A stretch of 64,000 nt of DNA from Artocarpus heterophyllus (Eukaryota; Streptophyta; Magnoliopsida; Rosales; Moraceae). Numbering within the stretch: the stretch's first letter is position 1; each line of letters opens with the position of its first letter. The notes beneath the pieces are model-generated. The model saw only the letters and a list, made by a program, of their open reading frames with translations. It did no database searches and had not been told where the DNA came from. The stretch is from contig CM046340.1 in the NCBI GenBank assembly GCA_025403435.1, forward strand, positions 28,218,210 to 28,282,209, in the 5' to 3' direction. Position numbers and translations under genes: made by a program. This document shows positions 12,005 through 24,679 of this stretch, in pieces.

Positions 12005-12846
12005 TAAATATAAAAGATTACACCTACCTCCTTTGGAAAGGAAGTCCTGGCAATGCTTCTTGATATACCCGACCTTTCCACAGAAGAAGCACTTAAGCTT
12101 CTTCGAGTTCTTCTTCTTCTTCTTCTTGCTCTTGGTAGTAGCAGGAATAGAAGACTTCTCATTTTTGGCCCATTGCTCCTTTCCATTCCTAGAGTTAGGA
12201 TTGGAACCAGAAGTAGCTACCATGTTGTTCGCACCACCCGTAGGAGACTCCCTGATTAGAAGTTTGAACTCCTGTAACTGTTTCATCAGTTCTATTAAGG
12301 TCATATCCCGTGTGTTGCTTAAATTAAATGTAGCTCTAAACGGAATAAATTCCTTAGACAGAGTCTCAAAGACCATAGTCGTTTGAGTTTCAGCATTGAT
12401 GTCAGCTCCATTGGTTTGAGCCTCAGCGAGGTAACCCTTGACCAACATCATATACTCCTTTATAGATGTCCCCAGCCTCTGTCTACAGTTTAGAAGTTTT
12501 CAAAGCGTCCCTTGCCACTTTTTTGTGGCTTGGCCTCCAAACATATCCTCAAGATTATCCAAGATCTACTTCGCAGTCTCATAATCCTAATGTTCAGCCT
12601 ACAGTACATTGTTCATGCTAGCCATAACATAGCAGCGGGCCTGATATTAGCATCTTTCCAGCGATCATACGCTTGGAATTGCTCATTACTTGAGTCTCCC
12701 GTAGGCTCGGGAGGACAAGGGGTTGCCAGTACATATTTCAGTTTCTCAAAGGACAGGACGATATCCAGGTTCCGTTTCTAATCATTATAGTTTTCATCTG
12801 TTAAAAGGTTTTTGTCAAGAATCGATGATAAAGTGTTTTTAGACAT
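12005..12846 (-). pseudogene. gag: copia gag, broken, copy 2
   Basis: The start ATG is at 12846 (MSKNTLSS), homologous to copy 1 position 480. The capsid-like region is interrupted by TAG at 12778-12780 and a frameshift near 12650. From 12451 the frame is open through the Lys-rich linker and into protease. The zinc knuckle near 12052-12100 reads CFFCGKVGYIKKHC: both leading Cys are present, but the metal-binding His is Tyr, the opposite lesion from copy 1, where the first Cys is lost. Confidence 0.87.
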
Positions 12847-14500
12847 TTTTAATCTACAATAAAGAATCATATACCAAACATATAATAATAATTTAGTAAG
12901 ATAACACAATCATGTAAAATTTATACAAATCCTTACAAAATAATTCCCAACTTAGAATTCAACAAGCTCCTAGGGGAGTCATGCCAAATTCAATCAGGAA
13001 CATGGATCCCCTCCTGATTAATATATGCCATCTAGGACCCGTATGATCCAGCATATATTAATAATCGTTTCTTTGGCCATTAATTTTATTAACAGAGCTT
13101 CTAGGGGAGGTTAATAATAAAATTAACGTGATTGTATAACCATCGTTTCAATATTTTATCCATGATTTATAATTACCACCTAGGCGTGTGCAACCATAAA
13201 TCATGCTAAAATACCTTATCCTCTTAGAGATCCAATCTGGTACATGATAGAAATCCCTTCCTAGGGGTTGGGACCACCATGTTCTGCCTATGGACCAATG
13301 ATGGAGGCCTTAGGTCCTCTCTCCGAAAACCTTCTCCCACTCAATCTTTTGAATCAAGGTTTTATTTTAAGAATATGCATGAACAATTTTAATATGAGCA
13401 GCACTTCCTATTCTATACGACATGTTATCAATATACATGGCAAATCATATTATAATGTGGACAAGCAAAGCAATCAAGCAAAGCTACAAGCAAAATAATA
13501 ATAATAACCGTAATATTATGGCTCCACCCAAGAGAATAGAAAACTAAGATTACAAAAGAATAATCAAGACATATTATCGATTCTTCATCCTTGAATCCTC
13601 AAGCTATATCCGTCTTCATGTAATTCCATCTTTAAGTCTTCAATCCCAAATGAATTGAACACTTCATATTTCTGGTCATATCCAAATTTAATGTTTTTTC
13701 AAAATTGTCCCAAAAATAAAATTAAAACTGCATTGAAAAACTGCACATTTTTTTCGAAATTTTCCAGCTCTCGGTTGGCAGGCCGATCTGGGTGATCGGC
13801 CTATCGGTCATGCTCCATCGGCCTGCTAATCAGGAAGATCGGCCTATCGACCCATGAAAGTTTGACCTCTCAAACTGGAAGTTCGGCCCGCTGGTAGAGC
13901 CAGTCGATTTCTGCCCCATTGATGGCCACCGAACCACACGTTTGGCCTGTCGATCTGTGACCATCTGCCTGTCGAACTGTGATGTTCGGCATGCCGACCG
14001 AGCAGAAATCTCATTCCAAAAAATACAATTGTAAAGCAATTTATCAATTTTATTTTCAACAATTCAAAAACATAAAATTAGAGACTCAGGAAATACCTGG
14101 GAGTATCATCATCAATCTTCTAGATCTGCCTTCTCTGAATAATTATTTAATTACAAAATTTTTTCAAACTTAAAATAAATAATAATTCCTAGACGGAGAT
14201 GATAGTCAGCCATCTAATTAAATGAAAAAACTAGATACACATTCTAACCTCTAAGGAACCATAACCGGTATAAATTAATTAATTAATAAATAATTAAATA
14301 AGAATTTTAATCAACCATAATTAATTAATAAACATTCACCACATAATCCATGACAACATATATAATTTATAGAAACCTAGAGTGCTAACTCTTTATAAAA
14401 TTAAATTCAAGCATAAGAGAGATTAAGATCACAAAATTTATGCATATAACATCATCACAAACTAGTAAATTTATATAAAAACGATGGCTCTGATACCAAT
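12847..14500 (-). promoter_or_regulatory. 1.65-kb untranslated leader of copia copy 2
   Basis: No convincing protein is encoded between the primer site and gag. The gag-proximal 340 bp repeats the stem-loop and CCTAGG architecture of copy 1 (CCTAGG at 12970-12975, 13179-13184 and 13260-13265; the fourth is mutated to TCTAGG near 13100). A second block, 13770-14010, is a GC-rich cluster of GGCCGATC/TCGGCCTATCG-type motifs related to those inside the LTRs. The remainder (13300-13760, 14020-14480) is AT-rich with nothing recognised. Confidence 0.7.
14485..14498 (-). other. primer binding site, initiator Met tRNA (copia copy 2)
   Basis: The reverse complement reads TGGTATCAGAGCCA, two bases inside the 5' LTR end (CCAACA-AT). 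This is the classic plant LTR-retrotransposon site complementary to the 3' end of initiator Met tRNA, where minus-strand cDNA synthesis starts. Confidence 0.95.
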
Positions 14501-16513
14501 TGTTGGAAAAATAGTACGCAACATAATTTTAAATGTTTATTTAACATCAGAGTAATTTTCCAAAACACAAGTTTGACATGCTATATGCATAAATTAACCA
14601 GATCTTACTAACCTTTGTGTGCCGAAGAACTCTCGTAAAATGTAAGGAGAAGTAACGTTCCAGAAGAGTCTCAACCAATTGGTCTTCTTTGCTATTCTCT
14701 ATCCACGACTGGAGTAAGTGTGGGCTCACACGTACAGTTCTTCCACCGGTGACTTTCCTTCCAACCAATCGAGAGAACCCAAAGTAAGTGTTCGTGATTT
14801 ATGAACAAAAGCTCTCAAGGAGTTTTTAGACTCTCACTAGCAGAGTATCTCTCTTAATCTCTCAATTGATCTAAGTAACTTGTGAGAATCACTCCCTATT
14901 TATAGAGGTTAGTCCTAGGGTCAGTCCTCATCAGATTAGGTCTCAAAATTCGGATCAGAATCAAATTTGGATCAATATTTGATAACATCTGTGTGGAAAC
15001 GCGTGATCTTATCCTTCGCTGATTGGCAGGCCGAACCACCTGATCGATAGGCCAAACAGGTCCCATCGGCAGGCCAAACTGCCAAATAAAAAATCTCGCG
15101 AATCTTTTATCTTCCACCCGAGATTCTACAGGACAAAGTCTTAGTTTTAATTCAAATAACTCAATAGAGAAATTATCTGATCAAAACAACTTTATCTAGA
15201 TAATCTCTAAAAAAATAAATCAATTCCCAATAATTCTACAAGTTTATCTTGATCTAATTTATTCAAAATTAAATCAACCGATAAACAGACAAGAATTATC
15301 CGATCCAATAATTCAACAAGTTTATCTTGAATTAATTGATTACAAAATTAATTCAACCGATAAACAGACATGAATTATTTAATTCTTCCAAATTTTAACC
15401 AATCTGATAAATCTGACATAAGTCACCAATTATTGGAAAAACACGCCGTGTCATTACAGGATGTTGTGAGCTAGCAAAGGGGACTAAATGAACCTATATA
15501 GTTCAAGCTCCTGATAATTATGAAATCTAATATCCTAGATATACATTTCATAATTATCAACTCCAACGCTACTCCACTAAAAGCTTGGAGCTGCACTCTC
15601 AAACTACATAAAATTACGAAGCTCGTATAGCTAAGTCTCCATGATATATCATAGTGTATCGTATCCCCATATGATAATCCATAATCAGCTTAAGGACAAG
15701 TTCTATCTTACCTTCTCGATTATTTTTATCTTACGTTCCATTATCTCACCATCAAAAAACTTACTATCCAATGACAGTATACCATTCGGTTACACCTATG
15801 TATCCAAATGGTTGAGCGCTCTAGTTTTCTAATTACAGGATAACGCATATAAGAGGATATCATTACTCCTAAAGAGAAGCTATGGATTCCATATCTATGA
15901 ATAACAGGTCTACGCTATCAAGAGTTATACCTCCAACATACCGGCATGCATACCACTATTAAGATGTGGGTGTCACCCTGTGGTACATCAAAAGACACAA
16001 GCCAAGACAATAGGCCCACTATTCACTTAGGATTAAGTTACAACACAAATGATTGTCTAAAGTGAATTGATTTGCCGAGATAGAATTATTAATCCAAATC
16101 AATTCCACTTTATGTCCCGATCCAACACATCGTCACTTATGACAACGTGTCAATGTTTCTATTCATGGAGTCCTCCTTCGATGGTCAAGACAAACCATCT
16201 CCCAAAAGGGATATAGACAACATAACAATCTTTGCATAAATAAAGCACCCAACTTTATTCCCTTGATTGCGGATCGTATGATTTAGACCATCACCTTAAG
16301 AATCGTGCCTTCCGCATAATCCATCCATCATATGCCCAATTTTTAAGGTTTAAACCGACAGTCTCAGACTATTGTTTGCTTAACATACATCTAACAAATA
16401 TGAACGTAAAGAGGACAAGATTTGGTATATAAATAATAAATAAATTCTTTATTGATAAAAATGTCTCCAAAAACTTATTACATTTTTACTCCTTAGGGCA
16501 TACATGTCTAACA
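14501..16513 (-). repeat. 5' LTR of copia copy 2
   Basis: This LTR is 2,013 bp. On the reverse strand it starts TGTTAGACATG and ends TTTTTCCAACA. A reverse-strand TATAAATAG lies at 14896-14904, and the motif cluster GGCAGGCCGAAC / GGCAGGCCAAAC at 15020-15085. It resembles the partner LTR throughout, with scattered substitutions and small indels. No gene is present. Confidence 0.94.
14896..14904 (-). promoter_or_regulatory. TATA box in 5' LTR of copia copy 2
   Basis: Reverse strand TATAAATAG is followed by GGAGTGATTCTC, the same context as the TATA of copy 1 (GGGAGTGAG). It would drive the genomic RNA of copy 2 toward decreasing coordinates. Confidence 0.72.
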
Positions 16514-16518
16514 GCAAA
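16514..16518. repeat. target-site duplication GCAAA, right (copy 2)
   Basis: GCAAA follows the TCTAACA end of copy 2 and is identical to 6801-6805. Confidence 0.93.
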
Positions 16519-19500
16519 AGGTTAAGAACAGGAAGTCTTCTATTCCTACAAATGACAAGAATAAGAAGAAGAAAAAGAGAAACTGAAAGAAGCTAAAGTG
16601 CTTTTTCCATGGGAAAATTGGGCACATAAAGCAGAATTATAAGGACTTCCTTTCCTAAGTAGATAAGTGTGATATTTTGGCTATTGAAACTTGTTTTGTT
16701 AAGGAATCAAGTGACACTTGGGTCATTGATTATGGAGCAACTAATCATGTTTGTGTTTCTCTACAGGGGTTCAAAGAAATGAGAAGTCTGCTACATGAGG
16801 ACTTCACGCTTCAGATGGGTGATGGATCCTTGGTGTTGGCTGAAGGAGCGGGAGACGTCGATCTTTACTTTGATAATTTTAAGATTTTAGTTTTGAAAGA
16901 TTGTTTTTATGTAGATTTAAAAGGAATTTGATATCTGTAGCTTGTTTATTTAAAGATTCTTATTCAGTTTCTTTTAATAATAAAGTGGTGATTTGTAAAA
17001 AGAAATTTTTTATCTGTGATGGATGGATGCAAAAGAATCTATATTTTATCAAATCTAAGATGGAAATACTACTTAACATTGAGGTTAATGATAATAACTC
17101 TAAAAGACTTAAGACTTCTCACTCTAATAAGACTTATCTTTGACATTTGCAATTAGGTAACATTAGCCTGAATAGGATTTAAAGGTTGGTAAGGGATGGA
17201 CCTTTAAGTCACTTAGAGGTAGAATCTATACCGTAATATGAATCTTATTTGGAGGGCAAAATGACCAAAGACCATTTGGGTCTAAGGGCAATAGGGCCGA
17301 AGGGGTTCTAGAATTTGTGCATAGTGATGCTTGTGGTCCCATGAACATCTAGAGACGAGGAAGGTATGAGTATGTCATCACTTTTGTTGATTATTACTCA
17401 AGGTGTAGGTATGTCAACCTAATGCATCATAAAAGTGAAACTTTTGATAAGTTTAGGGAGTTTTGGGATAAAGCGGAAAAGCAATTAGATAGACCCATAA
17501 AGGCACTTTGATTCAATCAAAGTGGTGAATACCTTTTTGATGAGTTCTTGGAACACTTATTAGGGAATGAGATTTTATCTTATTTGACTATGCCAAGCAC
17601 TTTGTAGCAGAATGGCATCGCTGATAGAAGAAATAGGACTTTGTTGGACATGGCCAAGTCCATGATGAGTTATTCGACAATACCTGTATCCTTTTGGGGA
17701 TAGGCACTACAAACTACATGTTGTCTTTTGAACAATGTGCCTTCAAAATTGGTTCCTAAAACTCCTCACGAGTTGTGGACGGGTAGGAAGGCATCCTTAA
17801 GCCATATTCGCATAAGGGGATGTTCAGCTCATGTCTTGTGTAAGGAAGCAAACAAGTTGGAAGCATGGTCAAAAGTTTGCATGTTTGTAGGATATCCAAA
17901 AGGGACTGAAGGGGGTTATTCCTATAACCCCAAAGAAAATAAAGTCATGGTTTCAATTGCAACATTCCTAGAGGAAAGTTACATGAACGACTTTAAGCCT
18001 CGAAGTAATGTGGTACTCAAGAAGTTGGTGAGTGATTTGATCACTCTGAGGGTTTTGGTTGAAACCAATCCAATCAATGGAGAGAAACCGACCGAACAAC
18101 AACCTAAGGGGCTTTGACACAGTGGGAGGATCGGGCATCAACCCAAGAGATATATGTTCAATCTTGAAGTCTACTTGGTTAAACTGGTTGAACATGAAAG
18201 GGATCCTTACACTTATGTAGAGGATATGGAAGATATTGATTCAAAGCTCTGGACAGAAGCCATGAACATTGAGATAAAGTCTATGAAGATTAATCAGGTC
18301 TAGGAACTTGTGGATCTTTCCAAAGTGGTAAAACCCATAGGGTGTAAGTAGATCTATAAGAGAAAGAGGAGCAAATGGGAAAGTCGAAACCTATAAGGCT
18401 AGATTGTTAGCTAAGGGATGCACACAAAAGGAAGGAATCAATTACAAAGGAAACCTTTGTGCCTGTAGCTATGCTTAAGTCCATCCACATTCTCTTATCC
18501 ATAGCTACCACTTTTGACTACAAGATTTATAGATGGATGTCAAGATGGTCTTTTTGAATGGCTACCTTGATGAGTCCATATATATGGTGTAGCCGAACGG
18601 GTTCAAGGCTAAGTCTAGAGGGTAAGATCTGTAAGCTGCTAAAGTCAATCTATGTACTTAAGCAGGCTCCTTATTCTTATCTTAGAACATAAGATTCAAT
18701 CAGGTGATCAAGACTTATGGGTTTGAACACAACGTGGACGAACCACATGTTTATAAACACATTAAGGATGGGATAGTGATTTTTCTACTGCTCTTTGTAG
18801 ATGACATCTTACTGATTGGCAGTGACATTGGGGCATTATCATTGATCAAATTATGGTTGACCAAGCAGTTTAACATGAAGGAGTTAGGTGAAGCTAATTA
18901 TGTTCTCGGTATCTAGAACTTTTGGAAGGAAGAACAAAATGATAGCTTTATCCCATATGACCTACATAGATAAAATTCTCAAGAGGTATACAATGTAGAA
19001 TTCCAAAAAAAGGTTGGTAATTACTCTTTTGAAGAAAGACTAACGAAAGTCTAATAAAGAAAAAAAGTACATGAAGAAGGTGCCTAATGCTTCAGCAATG
19101 GGTAGTCTTATGTATGCTATGCTTTACACACAGCCGGACATTTGTTATGCAGTCAGGATAGTTAGTTGATTTCAGTCAGATCTAGGACCAAACCACTAGA
19201 TTACGGTCAACCATATTTTCAAGTACCTGAGAAGGACTTGAGGGTATATGCTTGTGTATTTAGGTGAGGATCTCACACTTCTAGGATACACTTATTTAGA
19301 TTTTTAATCCTATCTAGATTCGAGAAGATTGACTTCTAGCTTTGGAATTACTCTAGGCGGCAGTGCCATTGTTTGGAGAAGTGTCAAACAAGATTTTACT
19401 TTGGATTCAATAATGGAGGCCGAGTATGTGGTAGCCAATGATGCTTTGAAAGAAGTAGTGTGGCTCTGTAAGTTCCTTGAGGATCTTGAGGTAGTTCTTG

Positions 19501-19745
19501 GCATGAACAAGGTGTCATCGTTGTATTGTGATAACACTGTAGTGATGGCTATTGCTAAGGAGCCAAGAGTTCATAAGAAGAGGAACCAAGATTTCACAAG
19601 AAGAGTCAACATGTTTAACAGGAGTATCATGAGATAAAGCACAACAAGGTGAGTAGAAATGTGGACATATGTTTGATCATGGTTGAGGACATCATAGCCT
19701 ATCGAGGCTATGGGGATGCATAATATATCACATCTACTCACTTAA
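16519..19745 (+). pseudogene. gag-pol remnant of copia copy 3, heavily decayed
   Basis: This continues the gag of 6480-6805 after the copy 2 insertion. Visible in order: a Lys-rich linker; a ruined zinc knuckle (CFFHGKIGHIKQNYKDF, two Cys lost); protease DYGATNHVC (Ser of DSG changed); the HHCC region; integrase pieces; RT with a [12 protein letters not shown] motif near 18795; RNase H pieces (DSIMEAEYVVAN, LYCDNTVV). Stops and frameshifts are dense in every domain, many from C-to-T type changes. Decay is clearly greater than in copies 1 and 2, which fits its position as the host of both insertions. Confidence 0.88.
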
Positions 19746-19763
19746 TTAATGCAAGTGGGAGAT

Positions 19764-21645
19764 TGTTAGACATGGTGCCCTATGGAGCAAAATATTGTAA
19801 TATGTTTTTGGAGGCATTTTTATTAATAAAGAGTTTATTTATTATTCTTACACCAAATGTTGTCCTCTTTATGTTTATTTCTATTGAACATATGATAGGC
19901 AAACAAAAGTTTGAGACTGTCAGTTTAAACCTTTAAGAATCATGCATATGATGGACAGATTATGCGAAAGACATAAATCTTAAAGGTGAAGGTGATAGTC
20001 TAAATCATAAGGTCTGTAATCATGGGAATGAAGTTGGGCGCTTTATTCATGCTAAGATTGTTAGGTTGTAAACACCCCTAATAGTAGATGGCTTGTCTTG
20101 GTCATCAGAGTGGGACTCTATGAGTAGAAACATTGGTGTATTGTAACAGGTGACGATGTATTGGACTAGGGCATAAAGTTGAATTGATTTGTGATAATAA
20201 TTCCATTTGTGCAAATCAATTCATTTTAGACAATCATATGTGTTGTTTCTTAATCCTGAAATGACTAATAGGCCTGTATTCTTAAATTATGTCTTTTGAT
20301 ATACCAAAGGGTGACATCTTAACTTTATGATGGTATGCATATAAACATGACTCATTATTACGTAGACCTATTATTCATATATATGGAATCCATAACTATT
20401 TTTATAGAGTTAATGATAATCTCTTATATGCATTATCTTATAATTGAAAAACTAGAACACTTAACCATTTGGAAACATATTTGGATAGTAAGTTTTCCAA
20501 TGGTGTGATAACAGAACGTAAGATAAAAATAATCGGGAAGGTGAAATGGAATTTATTCTTAAGCCCATTATGACTATCCTATGGGGTTATGATACATTAT
20601 GATATGTCATGGAGTTAGCTTACTTGAAGCTTCAAAATTTTATATAGTTTGAAAGTACAATTCTAATCTTTTAGTGGAGTAGTGTTAGAGTTGATAATTA
20701 TAAAATATATATCTAAGATATTGCATTTTATAATTATAGGAGCTTGAACTGTATATGTCCAACGTGTCCCCTTTGCTAGCTTAGAATAAATCCTATAAGA
20801 TACAGCATGCTTTTCCAACATATTGGTGACTTATGTTAAATTATTAGATTGACTGAAATTCAATAGGATTAGATTTAATAATTCATGCCAGCTTATCAGT
20901 TGAATTAATTTTGTAAATTAATTCAAGATAAACATGTTGAATTATTTGGATAATATTATATTTTCTATGAGATTATCTAGATATGACTGTTTTGATCATA
21001 TAACTTTTCTATTGGGTTATTTGAATTAAAATTAAGGCTATATCTAAGAATCTCAAGTGGAAAATAAGATATTCTTAAGAATCAAATTATCGTAAGTTCA
21101 TTAGTTCAGCCTGCCGATGGAGTAAGGTTGGTAGGTCGATCTACCTGATCTGCCTGTCGATCCTACGATAATTTGTATATGTGTTTTAGATGTGTTTTTC
21201 ATTAGAAGTTGATCCAGATTCAAATTTTGAGGCCTTATTTGATAGGGATTCGACCACTATAAATAAGGGGTGAGTTTTCTCAATCATTTAGATCAGATGA
21301 GAAGAATAAAGTGAGTATTCTAGTCTGAGAAACTCTGAAAATCCCTAGGAGCTTTTGTTTAACATCACAAACTTTACTCCAGGTCTTCTCAAGTAGTTAG
21401 AAGAAGAGTCACTAGAGGAAGAGTTGTACGACATGTGACCACCCACACTTCGATAGTGGATAGAGAATAGTAAAGAAGACTAGTTGGTTGAGGCTCTTCT
21501 AGAATGTTCTTCTCCACACGGATTCAAGCCTACTTCGGTATACAAGAGGTTAGTAAGATCTGTCATTAAGTTACGTATATACCATGTCAAACTTGTGTTT
21601 TGAAAAATACTCTGATTTAATTATCAAACCAAAATTCTACTCAGG
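19764..21645 (+). repeat. 3' LTR of copia copy 3, 3'-truncated
   Basis: It starts TGTTAGACATGG after a polypurine tract (AAGTGGGAGAT, 19753-19763) and follows the family LTR at clearly lower identity: CCAAT-less promoter TATAAATAA at 21258-21265, and a motif cluster at 21100-21165 containing TTCAGCCTGCCGATGG. Similarity to the other LTRs fades after about 21640, before the expected CCAACA end, so the last few dozen bases are lost or unrecognisable. No gene is present. Confidence 0.85.
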
Positions 21646-21892
21646 CCGTTAAGGATGTATTGTCTTGTCTCAAGTCAACCATTTTCTCAAACTTTCACAC
21701 ATTTTTATAATTGCTCATCTTATTATCTACTATCATCATTGACTGTTTAGTCTTCTAGCTAAAGGGTTGTGGTTATTCCCTAATTGGCTCAACATGCATA
21801 GTATAACTAAGCCCATCACCCTATTGTTGTTCCCAACAATCTAGTATGATTTGTGCTTATAGGTTCTAAACTACTAATTATAAACTTAATGG
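21646..21892. other. unassigned AT-rich DNA
   Basis: No coding frame, LTR end or repeat that I recognise. It could be remnant target DNA or rearranged retrotransposon sequence between copia copies 3 and 4. Confidence 0.4.
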
Positions 21893-21980
21893 TGTTAGAC
21901 TAGATGCTGTAAGGATTAAATTATGTAATAGTTTTTGGAGACATTTAATCAATAACGAGTTTATTATTTATTAAGGGTAC
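21893..21980 (+). repeat. fragment resembling a copia LTR start
   Basis: TGTTAGACTAGATGC, followed by a TTTTTGGAGACATTTAATCAATAACGAGTTTATT-like block, parallels the first ~85 bp of the 2-kb copia LTRs. It runs straight into integrase coding sequence at 21981, so leader, gag and protease of copy 4 are missing. It may be a rearranged 5' LTR of copy 4 or a separate fragment. Confidence 0.5.
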
Positions 21981-24679
21981 TTGTTTTCCAATAGTGTAGA
22001 CTACATTAAGGGTAAGCAGACCAACAAGTCAAAGAAGGGTACCAAAAGGAGTTCTAATTTATTGGAAATCATACATACGGACATTTGTAGTCCAGACATG
22101 GACACATACTCTCAAAGATACTTCGTCTCTTTCATAGATGACTACTCACGATACATGTATCTCTACTTGCTTAACAATAAAAATGAAGCACAAGATACTT
22201 TTAAGGTCTTTAGAGTGGAAGTAGAGAAACAATGTGGAAAGGAAATTAAGATCATGAGATCAGATAGAGATGGAGACGACTGCAGTAGATCCACTGAGCA
22301 TGGACAAGCACCTGGTCCATTTGCAAGGTTTCTTGAAGAGCGTGTGATTGTTGCCCAATACACCATGCCTGGTTCTCTAGACCCAAATGGTGTAGCTGAA
22401 AGAAGAAATTGAACATTATTGGACGTGGTGCGGAGTATGCTTACTAGCTCCAAACTTCCTGAGTCCTTGTGGACTGAAGCTCTTAAGACAATAGTGTACA
22501 TATTCAATCGAGCTCCAACCAAGGCTATCCTAAATATGTCTTTTGAGTTATTCAAAGGTTAGAAACTGAGTTTGTGACATGTACGCATTTGGGGATGCCC
22601 GTCGGAGGAAAGAGTTTATAATCTACAAGAGAATAAGCTGGACCCAAGGATCATAAGTGGATAGTTTGTTGGTTGTGTTGAACAATCTAAGGGATACAAA
22701 ATTTATTGTCCATCTCATAGTACTAGATTTATGGAATCAAGAAATGCAAATTTCTAGAGAATGACTTGATTAGTGGGAGCAATCCATCCTAGAACACTGC
22801 TCCTAAGAAAGATCATACAGATGCTAAACCTTCCACTTTATATGATAGAGTGATTGTTATATACAACATGCCTAAAGTTCAAATGTGTGATAAATAACAA
22901 CGAGTCATTCGAGTTCCACAGACTACTGATCAAAAAATAGTGGATCCAGCTAAACAATAGATATAGGAACCTGTTGAATAGCCTGTTGAACAACATGCTC
23001 CTCAGGAGAATGCTGAACCAACATTAAGGATATCTATTAGGGAAAATGATTAGTGATACCTAGTGACTATATTATGTATCTACAAGAGTCTGACTACAAT
23101 GTTGGAGCCAAAAATCATCCTAAAATGTTTTCATAGGCCATGAGTTCTAAGGAATCTGACTTATGATATAGTGCCATGAAAGACGAAATGGATTCTATGG
23201 CATCTAATTGAGTCTAGGATTTCATTGAATTGTGCTTGGTGTGCGAGCCATTAGATGTAAGTGGGTCTTTAAAACAAAGAAAGACTCATTGCACAATATT
23301 GAGAGACAAAAGGCAAGACTCATTGCCAAAGGATTCAATTAAAGAGAAGGAATTGATACACGGAGACCTTTTCTCTTGTATCTAAAAAGGATTCTTTTCA
23401 AATTATTATGGCATTGGTCACCCATTTTCATTTGGATTGTATCAAATGATGTGAAAATGGCCTTTCTTAATGGTGATCTAAAGTAAGAGGTTCATATGAA
23501 ATAACCAAAAGGATTTTCCTCTAGTGATGGTAAGCATCTAATTTGCAAGCCCAAGAAAACCATATATCGATTGAAAGAAGCCTCTCATCGGTGTTATTTG
23601 AAGTTCCATTGTTATCTCTTCATTTGGTTTTGAAGAGAATTTCATAAATCAATACATGTACTAGGAGGTCAATGAAAGTAGGATTTGTTTCCTTGTGCTA
23701 TATGTGGATGGCATATTGCTTGCAACTAATGATAAGGGATTGCTATATGAGGTGAAGCAATTTCTCTCAAAGAACTTTGATATGAAGGATATGGGAGAGG
23801 TATCTTATGTCATTGGCAGTAAGATCTATAGGGACAGATCTCAAGGCATTTTGGGTTTGTCTTAAGAGACCTATATTAACAAGGTTCTAGAGAGGTTTCG
23901 GATGAAGGATTGTTTACCAACAGTAGCACCATTATAAAGGGTGACAGGTTTAATTTGAACTAGTGTCCAAAAAATGAGCTTGAATGAGAACAAATGAAAA
24001 ACATTCCATATACTTCAACCGTTAGAAGCCTAATGTATGCTCCAGTCTGTAGAAGACCTAATATTGCATTTGCTGTAAGAATGTTGGGCAGATATTAGAG
24101 TAACCCAAGTATTGACCACTAGAGAGCTACAAAAAAGGCGATGAGATACCTTTAAGGCACTAAGGATTATATACTCATGTATAGCTAGAATGACATTCTA
24201 GAGGTGATTGGATACTTTGAATCAGACTTTGCTAGCTGTGTTGATTCTTAAAAATTAACATCTAGTTATGTTTTTATGTTTGCCTATGGAGCTGTATCTT
24301 GAAGGTGTGCGAAGTAGAGTTTGACTGCTACCTCTACTATGGAGGCCAAGTTTGCTTCTTGTTTTGAAGCTACTTTGCATGGTGTGTGGTTGAAGAGTTT
24401 TATATCTAGGCTTAGAATTGTGGATTCTATTTCTAGGCCATTGAGATTATACTGTGACAATTTAGCTATGATGTTTATGGCTGAGAACAACAAGAGTGGT
24501 AGTTAGAGTAAATACATCGACATTAAGTACTTAGCTATAAGAGAACGTGTTAAAAAAAAAAAGTGGTCATTGAGCATATTAGCATTGAGTTGATGATTGT
24601 CGATCCTTTAACTAAAGGCATACCACTAAAGAATTTTAAGGATCATGTTGTGCGAATGGAACTTGGTTCCATGATGTGA
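21981..24679 (+). pseudogene. pol: copia element copy 4, different lineage: IN-RT-RNase H remnant
   Basis: This is a 5'-truncated copia pol that does not belong to the family of copies 1-3. It begins at the end of the HHCC zinc region (YIKGKQTNKSKKG). The integrase core shows HTDICSPDMDTYSQRYFVSF, SDRDGD and GVAERRN with a stop directly after. RT fragments follow with LYVDGILLATND near 23697 (YVDD changed to YVDG). RNase H shows TSTMEAKFASCFEA and LYCDNLAMM and ends at TGA 24677-24679 after MELGSMM. More than a dozen stops and frameshifts occur. The long open piece is 21981-22412. Gag and protease are absent. Confidence 0.87.

Larger units (their letters stand above)
6806..16513 (-). mobile_element. 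complete Ty1/copia element, copy 2 (reverse strand)
   Basis: This is a full-length 9.7-kb element with LTRs at 14501-16513 (5') and 6806-8855 (3'), an initiator-Met primer site, a long leader, gag, pol and a polypurine tract, flanked by a perfect GCAAA duplication. It belongs to the same family as copy 1, and their proteins align nearly end to end. Several in-frame stops, at least two frameshifts and a 27-bp internal tandem duplication make it defective. It is nested in the gag of copy 3, opposite in orientation to its host. Confidence 0.95.

Noticed and set aside
14485..14498. tRNA gene suggested by TGGTATCAGAGCC-like sequence (also near 38771)
   Set aside because: Only the short primer-site complement is present, directly beside an LTR end; no cloverleaf is present.
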